Source: JADJNY01 sp046349615 (GTDB lineage Bacteria; Planctomycetota; UBA1135; GCA-002686595). From it: a stretch of 64,000 nucleotides of DNA. How positions within the stretch are numbered: the stretch's first letter is position 1; every line of letters begins with the position of its first letter. The translations under genes were made by a program, and so were the position numbers. The notes under the pieces were generated by a model. It did no database searches. It worked only from the letters and a program-made list of their open reading frames with translations, and was not told the DNA's origin. Positions 24,434 to 33,028 of the stretch are shown in pieces. The DNA is taken from the NCBI GenBank assembly GCA_046349615.1, contig JAXMBZ010000018.1, forward strand, positions 27,685-91,684, in the 5' to 3' direction.

Positions 24434-24639
24434 GGGCAGGCGGAAGCGGTCTTGGGACGGGAGAAGGGGGGGGAAAGTTCCGTCTCCCAGAAGCCTAGAC
24501 CTGGGGTTTCACGCGGGCCTGCGTACGAAGCCGGTTTTCCGTTTCGGGCGACCTCCCCGCCCCGCGGTGCCGAACGGGAACGAAGTGGGAAGGGCGACTG
24601 GACGGCCCCGGCCTCGCCCGTGCTTCGGACGCGCAAGGC

Positions 24640-25620
24640 TCACCCGCCCAGCAGGGCCAGCGGGTCGACTTCGTCGAAGGTCGAGCCGACGCTCGAGGAA
24701 CAACTCGGTGGGCAGAACGAGTCCCAGTTGTCCATGCAGTCCGCGCGGATGACCTCCTGAGTCACGAGCATTCCATTCGCTCCGACCGGAGAGGCCTTCT
24801 GGTAGCAAATCTGGCCCGGAGCCCAGGTGGAAGGAGGTTCGCCCTGGAGCGTCAACGGCACGAAGATCGTGCCGTTCTGCGCCGGGCTCGAGCCGGACGA
24901 CGGCACCGACTGGGAGATGCCCGACCCCTGCCCGGTCGAGGGGGACGCGGAATACGGATCCGGAAGGGCGAGCAACACGACCCCGTCGACGCTGCGCAAT
25001 CTGAGCGCGGAGGACGAGGCCACGAAGCCGGTGCCCGAGTTGCCGATCGTGCCGTAGACGCCGAGCTCGCCGTTCGCGTGCACGGCTTGCTCAGAGAACG
25101 GAATGCGGACGAGCGCGAGCAGGGAAGTCTCGGACGCTGCCGGGAGGTAGACCACCGAGGCCCCCTCGAGGATCTGCTCTCGATCGAGCTCGACGACGCG
25201 ACGTCCGCTCACGAGCCCGAGCCGCAGGTCTTTCGTCCGCAGGTTGAGATCGGGCAGGTAGACCGCGAGCAGGACTTCGAGCCCGGTGTCCGTTCCGCAG
25301 CAGGACATGCCCATGCGCAGCCGACCCTGCATCGGCACGCTGTCCGGCACGAGGAGCGCGAGTTGGCGGGCGAGCTCCTCCGCGTCGGAGATTCCGTCAC
25401 CGTCCGTGTCCGCGAGGATCGGCGAGGAGTGGAGCACCGCCTCTTCCGCATCCGTCAGACCGTCGCCGTCCTGATCGACCGGCACAGCGTCGAAGGCGCG
25501 CAAGGTCGTCGTCCGCGAAGCCTCATCCCGAGCCAGCAGGGCGCTCGCCGCGACGGCGAGTGCTACCGGCGGAACGAGCCCGAGAGCCGTCCCGAGACGA
25601 AGGGAGTGGGTGCGCTTCAT
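24640..25620 (-). CDS. Secreted protein with thrombospondin-type-3 calcium-binding repeats
   Basis: 326 residues. An N-terminal hydrophobic segment (LGTALGLVPPVALAVAASALLA) marks export. Two Asp-rich loops, DQDGDGLTDAEE (49-60) and DTDGDGISDAEE (71-82), are TSP3-type calcium sites spaced by 22 residues. The remainder is beta-rich with a CC pair (MSCCGTD) and a C-terminal Cys cluster (DCMDNW, FCPPSCSSS), probably disulphides. No catalytic motif is seen. It may be a cell-surface or matrix protein. It ends in DPLALLGG; I see no anchoring signal that I can name. Confidence 0.78.
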   Translation of the reverse strand: MKRTHSLRLGTALGLVPPVALAVAASALLARDEASRTTTLRAFDAVPVDQDGDGLTDAEEAVLHSSPILADTDGDGISDAEELARQLALLVPDSVPMQGRLRMGMSCCGTDTGLEVLLAVYLPDLNLRTKDLRLGLVSGRRVVELDREQILEGASVVYLPAASETSLLALVRIPFSEQAVHANGELGVYGTIGNSGTGFVASSSALRLRSVDGVVLLALPDPYSASPSTGQGSGISQSVPSSGSSPAQNGTIFVPLTLQGEPPSTWAPGQICYQKASPVGANGMLVTQEVIRADCMDNWDSFCPPSCSSSVGSTFDEVDPLALLGG

Positions 25621-25843
25621 GAGGGGGAGAGAGACGCGAGAAGGACCAAGGACCCGGAGCTGGCCTTCCCATGGCTAAGCGTAAGTCGAACCTCCGAAAC
25701 GGGTCAAGGTAACCCTTTTTTGTGCATCTCCTTGGGCCGGCAGCGACGAGGGGCGCCGCGACTCGGCGCCGCAATCAGGACGTTCCGACCGGAGCCGTTG
25801 GCCTTGGAGACCCCGCCGCGGTTAGGATGCCGGACGTCCACGG

Positions 25844-25920
25844 GCGCCCGTAGCTCAGCTGGATAGAGCGGCGGCCTCCGGAGCCGCAGGTCATGGGTTC
25901 GAATCCCGTCGGGCGTACCA
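25844..25920 (+). tRNA. tRNA-Arg (anticodon CCG)
   Basis: A full cloverleaf of 77 bases with the CCA end encoded. The acceptor stem GCGCCCG pairs with CGGGCGT (one terminal G-U). The D arm has GCTCAGCTGGATAGAGC, the anticodon stem GCGGC/GCCGC encloses CTCCGGA with anticodon CCG, and the T arm has GGGTTCGAATCCC. It reads CGG codons. Confidence 0.97.
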
Positions 25921-26117
25921 CCTAACTCGCCCACCTCATGTAGGTTGCGGCGGACGAGGTGGATGCGATGTCGCAGGCCTCGTCACCGACTGCCATCGGA
26001 GCGCCCTCTTCACGGGCCGCGCCGGTCCGTTCGGGACGAGCAGCGACCCGAGCGCGAGTCGCCCTCCCGATCCACTCCGCTCGCCTGCGCGCAGCGACTC
26101 CGGTCCGATCGACGTCC

Positions 26118-27044
26118 CTACACCGGCCTCACCGGCAGCTGGCACGCGAGCGTGAAGTGCTCGAGCCCGTGCGCGAGCGGCCGACCGATCCACGCTTCGA
26201 ACGACGGGAGCTCGTCGGGCTCGTAGCCGCTCTGCGGCAGCCAGGTCTCGAAGAGCCAATCGAGCGCGCGCGTCTCGAGCTCGAAACCGCCCGCGATCCG
26301 GACCTCCGCGACGCGCATCGCGGGGAACTCGTACCGGCCGATCCTGCCGTCGGGCCGCACGTCGTCGACCACGACCGCGGCGTCGTAGCGACAGTGCTCG
26401 AGCGCGACGACCTCCGGGTCCTCCCACATGTAGCCGAGCCACGGCCGGTCGGCGACGCCGCGCTCTTCCGCCCAACGCATCAAGTGCGCGTAGGCCTCGA
26501 CGACGGCCTCGAACGAACGGAACGGATCGAGGACGCGGACGTACGCGACGGTGCGCGGCGGGAGCTCGCGCAGCGTGACCTCGAAGCCGTCGGGGTTCGC
26601 TCCGGACGCGAGCTTGGGAAAGCGCGGCGCGCCCTCCGCACCGCCGAGGGCGCGGTCGAGCTCGTCGCGGCGCGTCGCGCGGTGCGCCGCGACGTCGAAC
26701 GCGCTCGGCGGCACGCCGAAGCGCTGCTTGAAGCTGCGCGAGAAGTCGGAGGACGACGCGAAGCCGCACTCCATTGCGACGTCGGTGAGCGAGCGCCGCG
26801 GCGTGAGCGAGAGGAGCTGGAGCGCGCGCTCGAGGCGCTGGCGCTTCACGAAGTGAGCGAGCGTCTCGCCGATCCGCGCCTTGAACACGCGGTGGAAGTG
26901 GAAGGGCGAGAAGCAGGCCGCGCGCGCGACGGCCTCCAAGCTCAGGTCCCCGTTCAGGTTGCCGACGACGTAATCGAGCGCGCGATTGACGCGCTCCTCG
27001 TAGTCCGCGGAGAAGCCGTCGGGGGTTTTCTGGGGAGTTCGCAA
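26118..27044 (-). CDS. AraC-family regulator with GyrI-like effector domain
   Basis: About 308 residues. The N-terminal DNA-binding part has two helix-turn-helices (LSLEAVARAACFSPFHFHRV; LTDVAMECGFASSSDFSRSFKQRFG). From about 150 a GyrI-like ligand-binding domain follows (VTLRELPPRTVAYVRVLDPF, WLGYMWEDPEV, RYDAAVVVDD, IGRYEFPAMRVAEVRIAGGF, FETWLPQSGYEPDELPSFE), as in multidrug regulators such as Rob/SoxS-like SbmC relatives. The start is unclear: no ATG or GTG stands before the first helix; the TTG at 27044 is the best guess. It is divergent from an exported VOC protein 87 bases away, a probable target. Confidence 0.85.
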   Translation of the reverse strand: MRTPQKTPDGFSADYEERVNRALDYVVGNLNGDLSLEAVARAACFSPFHFHRVFKARIGETLAHFVKRQRLERALQLLSLTPRRSLTDVAMECGFASSSDFSRSFKQRFGVPPSAFDVAAHRATRRDELDRALGGAEGAPRFPKLASGANPDGFEVTLRELPPRTVAYVRVLDPFRSFEAVVEAYAHLMRWAEERGVADRPWLGYMWEDPEVVALEHCRYDAAVVVDDVRPDGRIGRYEFPAMRVAEVRIAGGFELETRALDWLFETWLPQSGYEPDELPSFEAWIGRPLAHGLEHFTLACQLPVRPV

Positions 27045-27131
27045 GATCCGACAAGCCCGGTTCCGGCGGCCGTGGCATGGTAGCGCGCGTCGCTCCACCG
27101 AACTCCCAACCCGCAGGCACCCACAACCTCC

Positions 27132-27605
27132 ATGAAGCTCCTCGCTCCGATCGCTTTCGTCTGCGGCCTCGCCGCCATGGCCCTCGCGACCAACCTCGAG
27201 GACGCCAAGACCCCGCCCATGAAGCTCGGCAGTTTCACCGTCTGTCTCGCCGTCAAGGACCTCGAGGCCTCGAAGGCCTTCTACGAGAAGCTCGACTTCC
27301 AGCAGGTCTCCGGCGACGTGAAGAAGCGCTGGGTCGTCGTGCAGAACGGCACGACGAAGATCGGACTCTTCCAGGGCTTGATCCCGAAGAACTCGCTGAC
27401 CTTCAACCCCGGTTCGACGCCCGAGCGCGAGACGATGAAGGACTTCCAGGACGTGCGCGAGCTGCAGCACGTCTTGAAGAGTCGCGGCGTCGCGGTGAAG
27501 AACGAGATCGACGAGACGACCGACGGTCCGGCGGGCTTCGAGATCACCGATCCGGACGGCAATCCGATCCTGATCGATCAGTACGTGTCGAAGCCGAAGC
27601 GCTGA
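27132..27605 (+). CDS. Exported VOC-superfamily (glyoxalase-like) protein
   Basis: 157 residues. A signal-like N-terminus (LLAPIAFVCGLAAMALATN) precedes a vicinal-oxygen-chelate fold: FTVCLAVKDLEASKAFYEKLDF, RWVVVQNGTTKIGLFQG, LQHVLKSRGVAVKNEIDE, GFEITDPDGNPILIDQY. The paired beta-alpha-beta-beta-beta units are present. Most VOC proteins are cytoplasmic; export is unusual. The family includes glyoxalase I, dioxygenases and drug-binding proteins; the function here is unknown. It is divergent from an AraC/GyrI-like regulator, so an induced role in binding or clearing a small toxic molecule is possible. A hairpin follows the stop. Confidence 0.85.
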   Translation: MKLLAPIAFVCGLAAMALATNLEDAKTPPMKLGSFTVCLAVKDLEASKAFYEKLDFQQVSGDVKKRWVVVQNGTTKIGLFQGLIPKNSLTFNPGSTPERETMKDFQDVRELQHVLKSRGVAVKNEIDETTDGPAGFEITDPDGNPILIDQYVSKPKR

Positions 27606-27609
27606 AAGG

Positions 27610-27635
27610 CGCGCGAGGCCTCCGCGCCTCGTGCG
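27610..27635 (+). terminator. Hairpin after the VOC gene
   Basis: A 10-base stem (27610-27619 with 27626-27635) including one G-U pair on the rightward transcript, with a 6-base loop, starts a few bases after the stop. No T-run follows. Confidence 0.4.
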
Positions 27636-27743
27636 TCGTCGCGGGTGGCAACGCGGACGCGCTGGAGCGCGCACGAGCGCCCGCACCGAACGAACGCGCT
27701 CGCGACGTGGACTCCACGCCGCGAGCGTGCGTTCCGCGGAACG

Positions 27744-30419
27744 TCAGAGCCGGATCCGCTGCACCGCGATGCGTTCGATCTCGATCGGGACGCGGCGGAG
27801 CTCGCCTTCCTTCGTCTGGAGCACGGCGGTCACGGCTGCGTCCGTCACGTCGAACGGCGGGAACGAGCCGTCGCGGCGGTCGACGCGGTCGTGACCGGAC
27901 ACGACGCCGGGGAGGTGGATCGAGACCTGGAGCACCTTCCCCTCCTCGTCGAGGAACTGAACCGCGCGCACGCGCTCGTCCGCGACGTCGAGCTCGACGC
28001 GCGTTTCGAGCTCCGCGGTGAGCACGATGGCCGCGGTCGGGTCGCTCGGGAGCTCGCACCGCAGCGTCCGGAGCCCCTTGCCCGACACGACGAGTCCGAC
28101 CCAGGTCTTCGGCACGTCGCGCAGCACGAACTCGCCTTGTTCGTCGGTCGTCACCTTGCCGAACGTGCGCCACGACGTGCTCGACTTCGTGCGGTACGTG
28201 TCGAGGCGCACGCCGACCTCGGCGTCGCGGAGCGGCACACCGCGGCGCGTCACGACTCGCCCGAGGACCTCGGATCGAACGTCGTCCGCGCGGAGCGTGA
28301 GCACGACGTCCGCGCTGCCCGCCGGGATCGGCGGCGAGACGACGACGTGCGCGTCGTCCCACCACGCGCCGAGGCGATACGCGCGATCGCTCAGGCCGCC
28401 GAGCTCGAACGCGCCGTTCGCATCCGTCGAGACCGCAGAGTCGTAGCGACCGTCCGCCGCGTCCTCCGCCCAGCACTGAACGCTCCCCACGACGAGGCCG
28501 TCGAGGATCTGCACCTTCGCTTGCGCGACCGGGGCGCCGTCGGGTCCGATCACGCGTCCGCGGATCGAGCGCGTGGCCGGTCCGAGGCGCAGCACGAGGT
28601 CGTCCTGGCTCGTCATCCGCGCGCGCCCGAAGTCCGCGAGCTCCGCGGGCTGGCAACCCTTGCGCAGCGCGACGAGCGAGTAGCCTTCGTGACAGCACGA
28701 GAGCACGAGCTCGAAGCGCCCGTCCGCGCCGGAGCTGCACCGGTCCTGCCCGAGGTAGATGCTCGCGCCCTCCGCCGGCCGGCCGTCGGCGTCGAGGACG
28801 ATGCCGCTGAGCCGCGCCCGATCGTCTTCGGCCGACTTGCGTGCGAGGACCAGTCGGAGGTCGCGCGTGTCGACCGCGGGGACGGTCGCCTGCGTGCTCT
28901 GGAACCCGTCGGCCGTCGCGCTGATCGTGTCGCTCTCGAAGCGCGGCACCTTGGCGAACTCGAAGCGACCGTCGTTGCCCGAGTGGAGCACGCGCGCGGA
29001 CCAGTGATCGATCGTTCGTTCACGATCGAAGAGCAGCTCGCGCAACGCCTCCGACGATGTCGAGTGCTGAACCTGCGCGCCGTCGATCGGCGTCCCGGCT
29101 TCGTCGAGCACGAACCCCGCGACGCGCACGGCCGGGACGACGACGAGCGTCCAGTCGGGCGACGCGGGAGAGTCGAGCTCCAAGGCGACGATCGAGTGCT
29201 CGTCGGCGACCTCGACGTCCCACGTGCCCTCCGGCACCGCGACCGCGAAGCGCCCCTCCGCGTCCGTTCGCGCGCGCACGCACGGCGGCGGTTCGCCGAG
29301 CAGCGCTTCGCGCAGGCCCACCGCGTGCCCGAAGCGCGCGAGCTCGTCCTCGAGGGCCTCCGGGATCTCCCGGTACATCTCGCGCTCTTCTGCGCTCACG
29401 TGGAAGCTCGTCCACCCGCCGAAGACGGCCTTGCCCGACCGCGGCGAGCCGTCCAAGGGCCGACCGTCGGCCGTGCGCGGCGGTGTCGGCACGACCACGG
29501 TGTCGCCTTCGACGCGCGCGGCGTACTTCGAGGTCAGCACGAGCTCGAGTCCGGGGAGCGCTCGCCCTTTCGCGTCGATCACGCTTCCGACGAGGCGGCC
29601 CGCAGGAGCGACCGCCGGGGCCGCGGCGGGCACGGCGGCGGCGTGCGCGCTCGCTCGCCTTGTGTCCGTGTCCGCGGGCGAAACGCTCGGGGTTTCTCGA
29701 GCCGCCATCGCGTCCGGCTGCTTCGCCAGCGCGCTCTGCGAGACCTCCGCGAGCGGCGCGCTCGGATCCGACGACGGCCACGCGAGCCAGGTGCCCACGG
29801 CGACGACGAGCGCCGCCGCCGCGAGCCACAGCGCGGAGGTTCCGCTCGCCGCGGCGGTGCGCGACTCGACGCTCGCGAACGGCGCGAGCGCGGCCATCCA
29901 GCTCGCACGTCCGCCGCGCGACGCGTCGAGGCGCCCGCGCAGCATCTCGAGCCCGCGCCGCTGGCGCGTGCGCACCGTCTCGCGCGAGAGGCGCTGTGCG
30001 CTCGCGATCTCGTCGATCGAGAGATCGCGGAAGTAGCGCAGCAGGATCGTCGTGCGGTACGGCTCGTCGAGTGTGAGGACGATGCCGGCGAGCTCGCGCG
30101 ACAGCGCGGCCTCCTCGACGAGCTCCGCGCTGCTCGGGAGCGCCTCCCGGCGCGCGACGGCGGCCTCGCGGTGCGTGCGACGGCGCTCGCCGCGCTTCAG
30201 GGCGCGCGCTGCGTTGCGCGCGACCGTCGCGAGCCAACCGCGCGGGTTCGCGTCGTGCTGCGGAGGGCGCTCGAGCGCCGCGCGCCAGACCTCCTGTTCG
30301 ACCTCGGACGCCGAGTCCGGGTCGCGCACGAGGTGGCGAGCGAGCGAGCGCACCCAATCCGCGTGCGCGAGGAGGGAATCGATCGAGTTCGGAACGCTGG
30401 CGGAGTCAGGGGTGTGCAT
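27744..30419 (-). CDS. ECF sigma factor fused to a membrane anchor and carboxypeptidase-regulatory-like repeats
   Basis: 891 residues in one frame. Residues 17-75 are sigma region 2 (LAHADWVRSLARHLVRDPD, EVEQEVWRAAL, NPRGWLATVARNAARAL) and about 105-160 region 4 (DEPYRTTILLRYFRDLSID, EIASAQRLSRETVRTRQRRG). One membrane helix follows at 195-213 (ALWLAAAALVVAVGTWLAW). The remaining 680 residues are exported and made of several carboxypeptidase-D-regulatory/CNA-B-like beta units (GRLVGSVIDAKGRALPG, RLSGIVLDADGRPAEGAS, IRGRVIGPDGAPVAQAKV, EVLGRVVTRRGVPLRDAEV), each with GxF/G-R-F repeats. This puts a transcription factor and a surface sensor in one chain. No anti-sigma gene is adjacent. Confidence 0.88.
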   Translation of the reverse strand: MHTPDSASVPNSIDSLLAHADWVRSLARHLVRDPDSASEVEQEVWRAALERPPQHDANPRGWLATVARNAARALKRGERRRTHREAAVARREALPSSAELVEEAALSRELAGIVLTLDEPYRTTILLRYFRDLSIDEIASAQRLSRETVRTRQRRGLEMLRGRLDASRGGRASWMAALAPFASVESRTAAASGTSALWLAAAALVVAVGTWLAWPSSDPSAPLAEVSQSALAKQPDAMAARETPSVSPADTDTRRASAHAAAVPAAAPAVAPAGRLVGSVIDAKGRALPGLELVLTSKYAARVEGDTVVVPTPPRTADGRPLDGSPRSGKAVFGGWTSFHVSAEEREMYREIPEALEDELARFGHAVGLREALLGEPPPCVRARTDAEGRFAVAVPEGTWDVEVADEHSIVALELDSPASPDWTLVVVPAVRVAGFVLDEAGTPIDGAQVQHSTSSEALRELLFDRERTIDHWSARVLHSGNDGRFEFAKVPRFESDTISATADGFQSTQATVPAVDTRDLRLVLARKSAEDDRARLSGIVLDADGRPAEGASIYLGQDRCSSGADGRFELVLSCCHEGYSLVALRKGCQPAELADFGRARMTSQDDLVLRLGPATRSIRGRVIGPDGAPVAQAKVQILDGLVVGSVQCWAEDAADGRYDSAVSTDANGAFELGGLSDRAYRLGAWWDDAHVVVSPPIPAGSADVVLTLRADDVRSEVLGRVVTRRGVPLRDAEVGVRLDTYRTKSSTSWRTFGKVTTDEQGEFVLRDVPKTWVGLVVSGKGLRTLRCELPSDPTAAIVLTAELETRVELDVADERVRAVQFLDEEGKVLQVSIHLPGVVSGHDRVDRRDGSFPPFDVTDAAVTAVLQTKEGELRRVPIEIERIAVQRIRL

Positions 30420-30587
30420 GGTGACCTCGCCGTACCGAGTGCCGCGCCCGGCGGGCGCGGGTTCACGATTCCATCGAAGTCCGCCAGGATCGGCGAGAGG
30501 GAGCCCCTCCCGACCCGAGGTCCGCGACGAACGGACCTGGGTCGGCCGCCGCTCGCTCCGCCCGGAGCCGGCGGGACGGACCGTCTC

Positions 30588-31643
30588 TCACCGCGTGTAC
30601 TGACTCATCCACGCATAGAAGATCGGCACGTAGTCCGTCGGGTAGTTCGTCCCGCTCGGGTACTCGTGCGTCATCGCCGGCAGGATCCGGAAGCGGTACT
30701 CGCGCGGACCCGCGCCGAGCACGGAGGTGCTCCACAGGAACTGCGTGAACGCCTGCGATTCGATCGTCGCGTACTGCGCGGTGTCGAGACCGAGCGCGTC
30801 CGTGAAGAGCATCAGCGGGTCCCACATGCACGGCGTCGCGACGACGTCGACGACGTGGCGCGGGAGCAGGTCGCCCGGCTGCAGATCGCCCGCGGTGATG
30901 CAGTTCTCGAGCTTCTTGTCGTCGAGCGTCCCCACGACCTCGAAATGCGGTCGGAAGTCGGCGCCGTTCGACGGGTAGTTCTGCGCCGCCGTTCCTCCCC
31001 CCAGCCCGATTCCCCCCGCCGACGTCGTCGCGGCGAAGATGTCCCAGAGGTCGACGTGCACCTTCGACTTCACGAAGGCCCCACCGTTCGAGAAGCCCGT
31101 CGCGTAGATCCGGTGACAGTCGATGTTCAGGCTCGCGCCGAGCGTGTCGTGCAACTCGCGCAGGAAGAGCACGTCGTCCGCCATCGGGAGCTCGGACGGA
31201 TCCACGGCGTGCTGCTCGACCTCGTCGGTGTGCCACTTCGTCTGCGTGGTGCCGTCGACGAGCAAATAGGGCAGCGCCTCGGGGTACACCGCGATGAACT
31301 CGAGCACTTCGGCGGCGTGATTCCACGTCGTGTTGTTGACGGCGTTCTGCGCCGTCTGACCCGTGCCGTGGAGCATGTACACGACCGGATAGGGCGCGTG
31401 CTGCGCCGAGTACGTGCTCGGCACGTAGACGAGGAACCGCCGGGTCTCCGGATCGGCTGCGGTGACGAACGTGTTCGGCGTGGTCGCGCCGGGAACGTAG
31501 CTCAGCGTGTGCGCCCCTCCGCCGAACGAACAGGGCAGCACGGGAACCGAGGGAGCGTGCGGCGAGGTCCGCACCGGGGTGTGAACCCCGATCGTCGTCA
31601 GGAGCAGAAAACCGAACGTGTTGCAGACGAATGCGGGGAACAT
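30588..31643 (-). CDS. Exported PHB-depolymerase/feruloyl-esterase-like alpha/beta hydrolase
   Basis: 351 residues from ATG at 31643; the frame extends upstream but that part lacks protein character. A short hydrophobic N-terminus is the export signal. Alpha/beta hydrolase marks are RRFLVYVPSTY, VVYMLHGTG (oxyanion hole), FIAVYPEAL, RIYATGFSNGGAF (nucleophile Ser185 in GxSxG) and MTHEYP for the His. The family esterase-1 type opens polyhydroxyalkanoate, feruloyl or acetyl esters of plant polymers; the substrate is not known here. Cys38, Cys176 and others might form disulphides. It is transcribed leftward between the fused sigma gene and the DNA-binding pair. Confidence 0.82.
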   Translation of the reverse strand: MFPAFVCNTFGFLLLTTIGVHTPVRTSPHAPSVPVLPCSFGGGAHTLSYVPGATTPNTFVTAADPETRRFLVYVPSTYSAQHAPYPVVYMLHGTGQTAQNAVNNTTWNHAAEVLEFIAVYPEALPYLLVDGTTQTKWHTDEVEQHAVDPSELPMADDVLFLRELHDTLGASLNIDCHRIYATGFSNGGAFVKSKVHVDLWDIFAATTSAGGIGLGGGTAAQNYPSNGADFRPHFEVVGTLDDKKLENCITAGDLQPGDLLPRHVVDVVATPCMWDPLMLFTDALGLDTAQYATIESQAFTQFLWSTSVLGAGPREYRFRILPAMTHEYPSGTNYPTDYVPIFYAWMSQYTR

Positions 31644-32036
31644 TGCGTGCCTCGGGAGACGGTACGAGACGTCGATGGTTTGGACTTCACGCCGACGGCC
31701 GTACAGTGCGGTCCGCGGACGGCTCGGGATCCAGGTGCTCCAAGGTGCCACGAGTGGACGAGATAGTCCGAGAAATCTCGCAGGGACGACCGACTCGCCC
31801 GGTCTACGCCGGGAACCGCGGGAGCACGGCACCCCGGATGCTTCGCGACGTCGCGCGTGATCCCGTGCAGAGCCGCCCAGTTCGGACGTGCCCGACCTCG
31901 GAGAGCCGACGCATCTTGCGCGCACTCCGCTCCTCCGGCGGAAGTGGGCGGGCCGCTCGACGGGCACGACAGCCCCAGAAAACGAGCGAAGGCGCCCCGT
32001 GGGGCGCCTTCGTCGGTGTCGATCGTCGGCGTCGGC
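31644..32036. other. 393-base non-coding stretch with a terminator
   Basis: It holds the terminator at 31987-32012 for the upstream gene and, presumably, the promoter of the esterase. Rightward frames across it do not look like proteins. Nothing else is recognised. Confidence 0.45.
31987..32012 (-). terminator. Rho-independent terminator after the winged-helix pair
   Basis: A strong hairpin with an 11-12-base stem (CGAAGGCGCCC and its complement) and a minimal loop. Read leftward it is followed by GCTCGTTTTC. It lies 25 bases after the stop of the 32037 gene. Confidence 0.8.
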
Positions 32037-32531
32037 TCAGACGAGGAAGTACTGCGTCCCTCGTGCCTCGCCCTTCGTCTTGACTCGCTTCGCGTCGATC
32101 AGCTTGTGCATGACCGGGCGCATCGACTTCGTGTCCGTGCCCAGCGCCGCGGCGATCACCTCGCCGCGCGCACCCGGGTTCGCCTGGACGAAGGCCACGA
32201 GAGCGTCCTCGTCGACCTTCGCGGCCATGCGCGCACGCGGAACGAGAACGTTCTTCGCCGCGACGCCGTTCAAGCTGAGGCACGCGCTCAGGGCCGCACG
32301 CGACTCGTTGAGCACGGACTTCGTCGCCGAGTCCTGCGACGAGGCGAGCGCCTTGTCGATGGAGCGCAGCGCTGCGCTGATGTGGCGCAGCGACGGATCC
32401 TTCTTGACCTTCTTCGCCTCGGCGCGCGCCTTGAGCTCGGCGATCTTGGCTTCGAGCTCGCGGATGCGGTCTTCCTCGGTCCTGCGGGTGCGCGTGGTGC
32501 CGTCGTTCGGGGTCATCGTCTTCTTCGCCAC
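32037..32531 (-). CDS. Winged-helix-like DNA-binding protein, paralogue of the next gene
   Basis: 164 residues. Residues 15-45 form a charged coiled coil (TEEDRIRELEAKIAELKARAEAKKV). The C-terminal 60 residues (LVAFVQANPGARGEVIAAALGTD, SMRPVMHKLIDAKRV, KGEARGTQYFLV) look like a winged-helix domain and match the same region of the neighbour. Likely binds DNA as a nucleoid or regulatory protein; no target is known. It lies 2 bases after the neighbour's stop, and a strong terminator follows, so the two form one short operon. Confidence 0.75.
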   Translation of the reverse strand: MAKKTMTPNDGTTRTRRTEEDRIRELEAKIAELKARAEAKKVKKDPSLRHISAALRSIDKALASSQDSATKSVLNESRAALSACLSLNGVAAKNVLVPRARMAAKVDEDALVAFVQANPGARGEVIAAALGTDTKSMRPVMHKLIDAKRVKTKGEARGTQYFLV

Positions 32532-32533
32532 GT

Positions 32534-33028
32534 TCAGGCCGCCTTCTTCTTGCCGCCGCGCTTCGCCTTCTTGGCGGGCGCTTCAGCCTTCTTCGCGGAC
32601 GCGTCCGCCTTGGGAGCCGCGCCGCCGCCGGCCGGGAAGTAGGTCATGCCGCGTCGCTGGCCCTTCGTCGTGATTGCCTTCGCGGCGATCAGCTTCAACA
32701 TCGGGAGGCGCATCGTCTTGACGTCCGTCTTCAGCGCGGCCGCGATCTGCTCACCGCGCTGACCCGGGTTCGCCTTCACGAACGCGGCCAGATCGTGCGT
32801 GAACTGCTCCATTTCCTCGGGCGAGCGCTTGCCGCCCTTCGCCTTGCGCGCGGGCTTGGCGGTCGCCGCCGCACGCGGCCGGCCGGGACCGCGGCGCGCC
32901 GGAGCCGCAGCAGGAGCGTCTCCACCGAGTGCGGAGAGGACCTGTTCGAGCGTCTTGCGGCGAATCACCTGAGTCAGTTGTTCGGTGAAGTTCGCTATCA
33001 GGGACTGGATGTCGGATTCGTTCGCCAT
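32534..33028 (-). CDS. AT-hook and winged-helix-like DNA-binding protein with Lys-rich tail
   Basis: 164 residues. Order: N-terminal helix (ESDIQSLIANFTEQLTQVI), a basic linker with an AT-hook core RRGPGRPRAA at about 45-54 and more Lys/Ala/Arg, then a winged-helix-like unit (LAAFVKANPGQRGEQIAAAL, KTMRLPMLKLIAAKAI, KGQRRGMTYFPAG), and a Lys/Ala tail like histone H1 (KKAEAPAKKAKRGGKKKAA). The wing unit pairs with that of the downstream gene. The build suggests a chromatin-organising or DNA-bending protein. A hairpin (GGGGCAC at 33051-33057 with GTGCCCC at 33075-33081) lies in its upstream gap. Confidence 0.78.
   Translation of the reverse strand: MANESDIQSLIANFTEQLTQVIRRKTLEQVLSALGGDAPAAAPARRGPGRPRAAATAKPARKAKGGKRSPEEMEQFTHDLAAFVKANPGQRGEQIAAALKTDVKTMRLPMLKLIAAKAITTKGQRRGMTYFPAGGGAAPKADASAKKAEAPAKKAKRGGKKKAA

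Noticed and set aside
27645..31766. A 1373-codon open frame on the top strand
   Set aside because: Antisense to the fused sigma factor and the esterase, both clearly supported by motifs.
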